A stretch of DNA of 64,000 nt, from assembly GCF_037975245.1 (NCBI RefSeq), contig NC_092561.1, positions 1,391,001-1,455,000 of the forward strand. The letters are read 5' to 3'. The notes under the pieces were generated by a model, which saw only the letters and a list, made by a program, of their open reading frames with translations, was not told where the DNA came from and did no database searches. Origin of the DNA: Apostichopus japonicus (lineage: Eukaryota > Echinodermata > Holothuroidea > Aspidochirotida > Stichopodidae). How positions within the stretch are numbered: the first letter of the stretch is position 1; every line of letters begins with the position of its first letter. Made by a program: the position numbers and the translations under genes. Positions 27,601 through 36,600 of this stretch are shown here, piece after piece.

Positions 27601-30600
27601 ACATGCCTTATGATATATTCAAGGCTTCCGTATGTTTCCTATTAATAGTCTGACACCGGTACAATTTATATCCCTGTAACGTTTTAACTCTTTCTTTTTT
27701 CAACCTTCTTTAGACTTTTAACCTTTAAGACAAATCATTATAACATTTATATTACTACTATACGTATCAAGGGGCTATGTACATTTATACACACACGTCT
27801 TTTATTCTTATTATTACCCTTTCTTTACGCATTTTGGCACGTTAATTGCACTGTATGCATGGCATGGCATACCATACTACTCAAAGGTTAGGAAGAGTTT
27901 ATATATCTCTATATACTTAACATTACGCTTTTAGGCGATCGATCGTTTCACGCGTGTTTAAGCTAGCCCATTATCGACTGTTCTTGACATTTTAAATCTT
28001 TCTACTGTTTTTGACATTTTTTGTCTTTCTACTGTTTTTGACATTTTTAGTCTTTCTTCTGCCCCTTGTTTTTTCTCGTTTACAAATAAGTAGGTCCTAT
28101 TTTTCACATAAAATAAGAAAATTAACATAAAAAGACGTGTTATTACTGTGTTAAATATTCAAAGTATGCAAAGTTGTGATCATTGTGGTAGTATCAAATC
28201 TCAGAAATCAAGTTGCAGAAGTTAAGTCATGGACTTGTATTATTCTCCTGACTAATACAATTTTAAGGATGTGATCGAAACCATGATGGAAAGTTAAGCG
28301 CTGAAGTTAATGGATGGCTGTTGACAAATTTGTAACGTCGATAAGCTTACGACTTAGTCAATATGAAACTTTGGCCAATCGGTTCACCAACGAAAGCAAG
28401 TCATGTGTTTAAAAGAGGCAGCGGAACAGGGTGCAACCTTGGGGGTATACAAAATATCGGTGGGGCTGTAGATCATGTGACTTTTATACAAAACCACAAA
28501 AATTAACTGAAACTTTCACGTCAAAATGGATCATATATGCATTAAATTGTACCACAAATTCTCGCATTTCAACCAACAGGGCACTTTTTCATAACTTTCT
28601 TATTGGGATTGAATTTATCTACAAAATATCCATATTTTACTTCCTTTTCTTATTCGAAGTCCCAAATGGAAAACGGCAGCCTACTTTTTCATTTACAAGT
28701 TTTCTTCATCGAAATTTCGCCTCTTTTCCCACCATGTTGGTTTTTCTTCAAATATCGACTAGAAAGTTCAATGTAAACGAATTGAATTTCCCACCTTTAC
28801 AATGTATGACATATATACTATAGTCCATTACGGTAGTTTTATTGTCATGTGATCTCTGTGGATATATGCCTCGTTGAAGGCTCGGAACAGTCACAAATTT
28901 CCAGCAGTCTAAGTGGTTTGGAATTGTTTATATAGATCTGTAAAAGTCGTTCTCCTGCTACAACTTTCTCCCACGTATAAGACTAACAAGTCTTCACAAC
29001 TCAAAACTATCGAAAATCAGGTCATTGGCGGTCGAGTTGAGTCGACTCGCCCCCCCCCCCCCCCCCCCTTGAGCATATGATTTTGTATTTATTTTGGTAT
29101 GATATCGCTAGTAATTTCAAAATAGCAAATGCTTAGATGCAACTTACAAGGCATGGGAAGTGTCATTTCCAGCGATCTGGGAGGCATTTTCGACCAAACT
29201 TTTCTTTTACGCTTCGCGCCAACCCCCCAAAAATGGTGGCGCTACGCTTAGATAGTTTGTCCACAAGCTTCGCCCCTCCCTTGGCAAATTCCTCGCTACG
29301 CGCACGCTCGGCCGGATTATTGTATCTCTATTTATTACATCCCTATTTTGATCTATCCACTTAAAAAGAGTCGCCGGCAAATGAGAAAGTCATCAAGAAT
29401 GATGCGTATTTGAATAATGAAGCCATGTGAAACTGGAGGTTATTTGAGCTGACAATTAAACAAAAGCTAGAGGCCTACATTTGAACAAACATCGTCGGTT
29501 ATACTTCCTCAAATGGAGGTGAAGACTCAACCGCGACTCAAATTTAGTAGTTTTTTTCTCCCCTTCTTCGTTTTTTTTTTCTGCTTTGCCATCTCACAAG
29601 GAAGTGTTAGTGTTTTCCGAAGACACATTGCCTTCATTTGTATATTGCTTGCTATTGTTTGTTAATCAAATGTTGAGACGCAGATGAGTAAACAGAGGGC
29701 TACGGTCATTTTGTTTGTCGAATGTTTAACCAGCTGTGTACAGTTATTCACATCCGCGTTCTTGACGGCCAAAGACCTATCTAACAATGTACAGTAATGT
29801 TTGGAAAAAAACGTAAACATCACGAGACTCCTACTCCACCTGTACGCAGTCCATAGACGGCAAATCCTTCTATAGCCTGAAAAACCGTAAATGGAACCGA
29901 GATGCAGTCTGCGCACAAAGATTTTGACGACCACTATCCAGGGGTGGGGGAGGGGGATACATGATGTGGCACTTTCTTGTGGGTATGCAGGTGAATGGAG
30001 AAAGGGGTTACTTTCACGTTTTCAATCCGTCCAGGGGGTAGGAAGAGTCGGAGTAGAAGGAATAGTAGGAAGGGGGTATTATAGGAAGGGGAGGGATGTG
30101 CAATTTATTTGCGCAGGGGCAAGCCAAGGGGCTTACCCTTACTTATAAGAGGATACCGTAACCCAATAATATATGTAAGACCAATGTTCAGTCGTATTAG
30201 AGTTGCTTCACATTTCGGCGTGAAAATCTTTGCTGTGAATATAATATATACTAGGCCAAATCTCGACAAAACAGTATAGGGCCTACATACGAGTGCTAAA
30301 TGTGCAAAACTGAAACTCACAGGTTTGTACGTCTCGTCAAAATCGTACAGTTTAAGTGTGAAAAACAATATCTTTCCGGGGTTTATCGTTTTGCAATGTG
30401 TGACAAGTCGACAATGTGATGTTACTTCTCCGCTTCCGTACAAAATAACATAACGGTACAGAATATCATTGTGGCAAAGACGCTCTCTGTGTGGTAGCCT
30501 ACAACAATGTCAACGGAAGGGGGTGTGTATAGGTCCTACAAACCCCAAGACACCTCTGTTAGGATAGAATGGCGCCAGCATTCCACACACATACGCAGTA

Positions 30601-33600
30601 GCAAGCCTACTGTAGTTAATGGAATTTCCTTTGTAAACATAACCTTTCCTGTGTGCCAGAATTCTTGACCTACTAATTCCCCCTACTAATGAGTAAACCT
30701 ACTAATTCCCCCTTCCCCCCCCCCCCAAATCCCTCTATTCAAACTAATCAAACCGTACATATTTGCAGGGGCGAAATGGGGCCTTAAAATGGTACTGGCC
30801 TAGTGACCAACCAGCCTACATTTGGCGCATCAAATGAAACTAGCACCTTTTGGCCCAAGGGGTGATGGTAGCCTTTGGCATCTCAACTTGGTGGCGTATT
30901 TGGGCCAAGAGGCGCACAGGTGTATGGTGGGCCAATCCGCCTGCCACATCTCTATAACCACTTAATTCACATTTATGGTATCTGATGATATTGCATGATT
31001 GTGGTAAGCCTACCCTACTATCACTTCACGACGTATTAAATAGAAAATTGTTAGTCATGTCAATATAAGTTACCAAGTTTTGCATAATAATCACTCTGTA
31101 AAATACTAATACAATCTTTTTGTGGGCACTAGAGTTTTTTATGGGGGGGGGGGGAAGGGCACAGGCATGAATGGTTAGAAATTAACTACATTGTTGAGGT
31201 CTGCTTGTCAAACATCTCCAATGTAAGCATTGTAGCCCTATCCCTTCCACACCATATCCCTTCCACACCCTCCCCCCCCCCCCGGGGGGAATTTCTCTAA
31301 AGTGTGAAGGTGATAGTGCTGATTCGTTTTAACTTGTACGTTTCCAGCATCTTAAAAGGACTACAGTATAATGTGAAGCCAAATGAAGTATTGTCTGTAC
31401 CAACATGAAGACTGACATTGTAAACCTTGTCTCACGTAGGCCCAACACGAAATGAGGCTTGGCAGGTTCTCTGATGTAGGCCCGTAGTCGGAGTTCCACA
31501 TTTGCTTGGCATAATGGTGGACTAATTTGTTTCGGGCAAGTGGATTTCGATGCAAAAGGTGCAATCATTTCCATCGTTAGTGCAGTATGTTATAAATGAA
31601 AGTATAATTCTGGGCCCCTACATCTCCCCCCCCCCCCTTCCATGTGGTTGCAGCCAATAAAATAAATATATGTAACAAATAATAAACCGCAAGAAGAAAG
31701 GTGAGTGTTGTGCTAAAGTTTTGAAGTGCTGTGACCAATTTAGCATTACTAGCATTTGTGGTCACCATAACAGTCCCTGAAATTAATGTTGTTGCTGCTA
31801 GGGTGGCACAGATTCCCAGCCACCCATTCCAAGATGAATGTATGTAGCCTCATTACAAAATCTGTCATATCACTTGGCCTTATATGTATAACTATATATT
31901 CTCCCGTTGTAATCTATTCTCTTTCCAACCCTTCCACCTGCCTCCCAGCCAACTGCCCCTCCCCCTCCCAACCTCCTAGGACCCTTCCCTAATGACAGAA
32001 AATATTATTCAATAGTGTATGAAAACAATTAATTGCAAATAGGGTGGGGTTTGGTGTGGGGGTAAAAACGAAACTTGATCTGCACCTCTTGTTCAATGTA
32101 GATTTTCCAGTATCGTCCCGAATTGGAGAAGGTGGTGATGAGTAGCTCGTAGAGGTTTCTGGCTTTCTCCACTCCTTGGTTCTGTGAATGAAAGACATCA
32201 GAGAAGGATGCAATGTGTACTACTACTCAGGGGTAGGGGAGTTACACCCAGGGGGAGGGGGATACACTCTGGGGAGAATGAAAGAAAGGTGGGACAAATG
32301 TCAAACAATGAAACACAATACTCGCTTAAGATTGACTTCATTTTTATTCTACATCAGTAAATCCTGACAAGAGATCTCACCAAAAAAAAACACCAGTATG
32401 CAGTATTCTCAGAACATCCAAGGTCATAGGGTGGGGGCAGAGTGGTGGGGAAGGGGGTTAGGCCATTATGACTGTTGAATGGCAAGAAATAAATCAGGAA
32501 AATGGACAATGCTCAAAGAACAGAACACTGTCCACTCTTTACCGTTTTTGTGATCAATTTCACACTATTTATCATACCCATCACCCCCTACACCCACTAA
32601 CAAAACTCTACAATGGATGGGGGAGGGGGGATAATGCTATTTATAAGAACAGAACACTTTTTCCACACATTACTTTTGAGATCAATTTCACATTCCATTT
32701 TATCAAGGAGTGGGTCGGGTGCCCAGTGAATTCCTATCAAACTTCTGTTCAACCCCTCTGCACAACCAATACACCCTCCCTGTCCCCTCCCCAAAGTCTA
32801 CCATGCATGTATACCATTACAATTAAAACAGTGAAGGGTTCTAGCCGGGTTAGGACTTGAATCAAGTCATTAAGTACTAAAAGCATTTGTCACACAGGAC
32901 CACAAAATTTGCAGAAAATTACTTTTCTCTTTTGCACATTCTTGCATGTTTATTGACATTGTTGTGCAATCTTCAAATTTACTGAAGCGAAAGTCCCCCC
33001 CCCCCCCTTTTTCGGTGATTTGAAAAGAAACTGAACAGAAATCCAAATAAAATGCACCCTTTCTGTCAAATATGGGTCTATTTACTGAACAGACCAAAAA
33101 GATTTCATCGCACATTAAACTCAACGTTTCCTGTGTTCAGCGTATCAGCACCGAGTTTAGTAGGTATCATATCCAATCGCAATCACTTTAGAATGGCTGG
33201 TACTATCCATAGGACATGCAAAGGATTATGAGGGGGGGGGGCGGTAAGGGGGTTGAAGACCATCCCATACCACATTGAAAACATCTTAAACACACATCTT
33301 GGATCTTCTCCCTTAATCCTGCCCCCCCCCCACACCCCTCCACCCTCTAAACAGTTCACCTGGTAACCAAAATTGCCCAAAAAAAAATTCCTGACCAACT
33401 GATGATTTGACAATTACATCTGTTATAATAAGAATGATTCTGTACCAGGTTAACAATTTGGCTGTCAGTCTACATTTTGTAAACACCAAGGCAAATGTTG
33501 TTTTTGTTTGTCTAATCACAAGCAGAGGTCATACCAAGGAGAGGGGGACTCTTCTAAGTAATTTCACTGTTCAGAATCTTAAAAACAGACAAAATTGAAA

Positions 33601-36600
33601 CTGATGATCCAAATCAATATGGGGCTAATTATAGAGCAATACATTAAAGACGACACACAAAAAAGAGACACCGGCATATCAATATTGTTTGAAAACTATA
33701 TTTTCATAATTCCTCACCTGAGCTTCACGGAGTAGAATTCCCCACGCGTCAACATCGTAGGGGGACGCCTCCATTTTCTTTTGAGCTTTCTTGACTTTTT
33801 CGGGTATGAAACCCCAGCCCTGTTCATTTGAATAGTAGAAACACCAAATAAAGAAAATATACAGATCATACGTTTTCATATTTCATTTATTGATATTCAA
33901 CATATTCAGATTCAATTCGATAATGGCAGCACATCAAAGTCTGTTCTGTATAGGTAGGAAGGGTGGCAGAGGGGCCAGGGAGAAGGGGGAGAATTTGGAA
34001 CATGAATGATGATCCACAAGGGGCGGGGCTGTAAATCTGTGCAGTAGTAGGATGATGTGAGCTCTGAGCTGGTCAGTGGAGATGTTTGTGTAATTAAATA
34101 TTATCTCAAAACATAAGTGAAATCGAACATACAAAACTAGGATGATGTGAGCTTTGAGCTGGTCAGTGGAGATGTTTGTGTAATTAAATATTATCTCAAA
34201 ACAAAAGTGAAATCGAACATACAAAACTAGGATGATGTGAGCTCTGAGCTGGTCAGTGGAGATGTTTGTGTAATTAAATCTTATCTCAAAACAAAAGTGA
34301 AATCTGTACATACAAAACTGCTCGAAAGAAGAATAACTTAAAAAGTTGTTTTCTAACTCTCCAGCACACCAGACTCCCAACATTCTCTAGCTTAGAAATT
34401 CATGTAATACTACAGGTTTAAAGCATCAAGTATGGATCCAGTGTATTTTTCCTTGCTTTTCTTGTTGAAATAAATAATGATGACGGATATATGTGCCAAG
34501 TTTTGTCCTGTTGTACACTGTTTCATGATTTTCTAAATGTGAACTTGTACTATGACTTCTTCGACATAATCTCCAATGGGTATGAAATGGGTGTAAGTAT
34601 TGTACTTGAGGTTAAAGCTGTAGTTTGGTATATTGCAGAGTCCTGATAAGAGTTGTGCCGGGACCCACAGAACCAGCACCACCAATAGGTGCCTTCCATT
34701 TTATCACAAAATAATACCAACGTGCTTACTAGAACAGCAATGCAAATGTACTTTCCCCATTCACTGGAGCGTTGTACTGAACGTAAAGTTTCACCACTGT
34801 TGCTCAAATATTCAAATTTACACCATCGTGAGCCTTCAGTTTACTTGTAGATGTCATTATTGCCCTCACCCCCCCCCTCCCCCACCCCAAATTACTAGCC
34901 TGCCAATGACATATACACATATACTGTAATGTGGGCACTTTCCAAATTGCTGTACGTCAAGCCCTGTCAAAATGTCACTGTAAGCCATAACAGAGATTGG
35001 TTGAGTACAACTGGCCCACTGCTCCCCTCATCCACCCCCCCCCCATCACCTCCACACACACGATGCAAGTTGCTAGCCTACTCAATGACATATACACATA
35101 TACTGTAATGTGGGCACTTTCCAAATTGCTGTACGTCAGGCCCTGTCAAAATGTCACTGTATTAAAGCCACAACAGAGATTGTTTGGGTACAACTGCCCC
35201 ACTGCCCCCCCCCCTTTTCCTTCCCTTTACTCATACGAAAGACATGAATTTGATGTCATGGTACTGTACATGCATTAACCAAATAAACAGTAGTACTGTA
35301 TGTATAAATGTAGCTAGGCCATTTGCCTTCACGTTACTTTCCTTTTCCTTTTTTCTAGTCAACTTAATAATTTTGGACGAAGGTTACAAGTCAAAAGAAA
35401 ATAATATGGAAAAGGCATCTAGTGGCTGAACTTTGATAATTAATTCCTCAAAATGGTTATTTGCACGATAGTACAAATGTCTACAAGGCCAGCACTACTG
35501 TACATCACAAGCGACATCGATTGTGAAGTTCCTACCAGCCTCCCGGATCTCCTTTATACCAGTGTGTAGACATTCTGTATCAACATGTATTACCAAAAAT
35601 AAGACTGCAAACATACGGTAAACACTCAACTTTCTCTAAGATTTTATTTTTCACAAAAATAAACCTCACTGACGTATCCAAGCCGGTTCCACACAAAAAG
35701 TTTCAGTAACTTGACACGCTGGTCTATGGGAAGATTACAATGTATCAGTATGCCAACACTCAACAGTCATACAAATAAACATTGACTGCCACCCTACCCT
35801 CCACTCCCAAACAAGGCCACTCCAGTGATCCAACATACTGTAGAATGTCATCAAAGTAAGTATCAATTTCCAAATTCCAATCATCTAATAACATCAGAAA
35901 TTACTGTATATTTGCATCTTTTAGAAAATTCAAAATAAAATAAAACTGTTAGCAAACTGCTTATCCACTAGAGAGCCTGTGTAGGAGAATGTGTAAAAGT
36001 AAGTCAGCCTGACGTTTTAGAAAGTTCCATGGGTCAAGAAAATATATGCAAACCATACAAAAAATTAGACATTTTTTCATGACTTGAAACAGATTTATCA
36101 CAGAGAGACATGTTATAAGAGGTCTAGTTGTTTCTGATATGTTACTGATCTGTGTTCACACTTTCAATATACCTCCATGAGTGCATGAAAACATTGTTTT
36201 AGACAAGTTACCATTTGGTGGATGTCGAAATTCCATTTCTGTCATTCCTGTTGGTCAATTTGTTCGGACTCCACGACAGGGTAACATGATGGGTGTCCAA
36301 TAGCAAAATATGATGTACCAATGATTGATAAAGTCTTGAAAAGCAATTTTCTTTGCAATATATTTAACATTCAAAAATCGTGACAAACATATCGTATCAT
36401 AGTTATTTTTAAATAAATTATGACATTTCAAAATACCAATATTTACTCTTTTCTGCAACAAAACTGAATATTGTTTAAAAAAATACCAATATTTACTATT
36501 TCCTTCCACACAACTGAAAACTGTACTGCACATTTCCACATGAGATGCATAATCATATTGTACGTGACTGTACTACTTACATTCTTTACTACGCACCATT

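Larger units (their letters stand above)
24917..32085 (-). other. CSTF3 intron 3 (largest intron)
   Basis: 7169 bp. Contents are the 38-bp minisatellite, a MITE fragment and two TGACCTTTGACCT sites. Minus-strand AATAAA hexamers lie at 30104-30109 and 27801-27806; the latter is followed by GTGTGTGT. Its donor is weak. Confidence 0.75.

Noticed and set aside
28431-28823. 130-codon plus-strand frame inside CSTF3 intron 3.
   Set aside because: AT-rich, Phe/Ile-rich translation without recognisable features. Consistent with chance.
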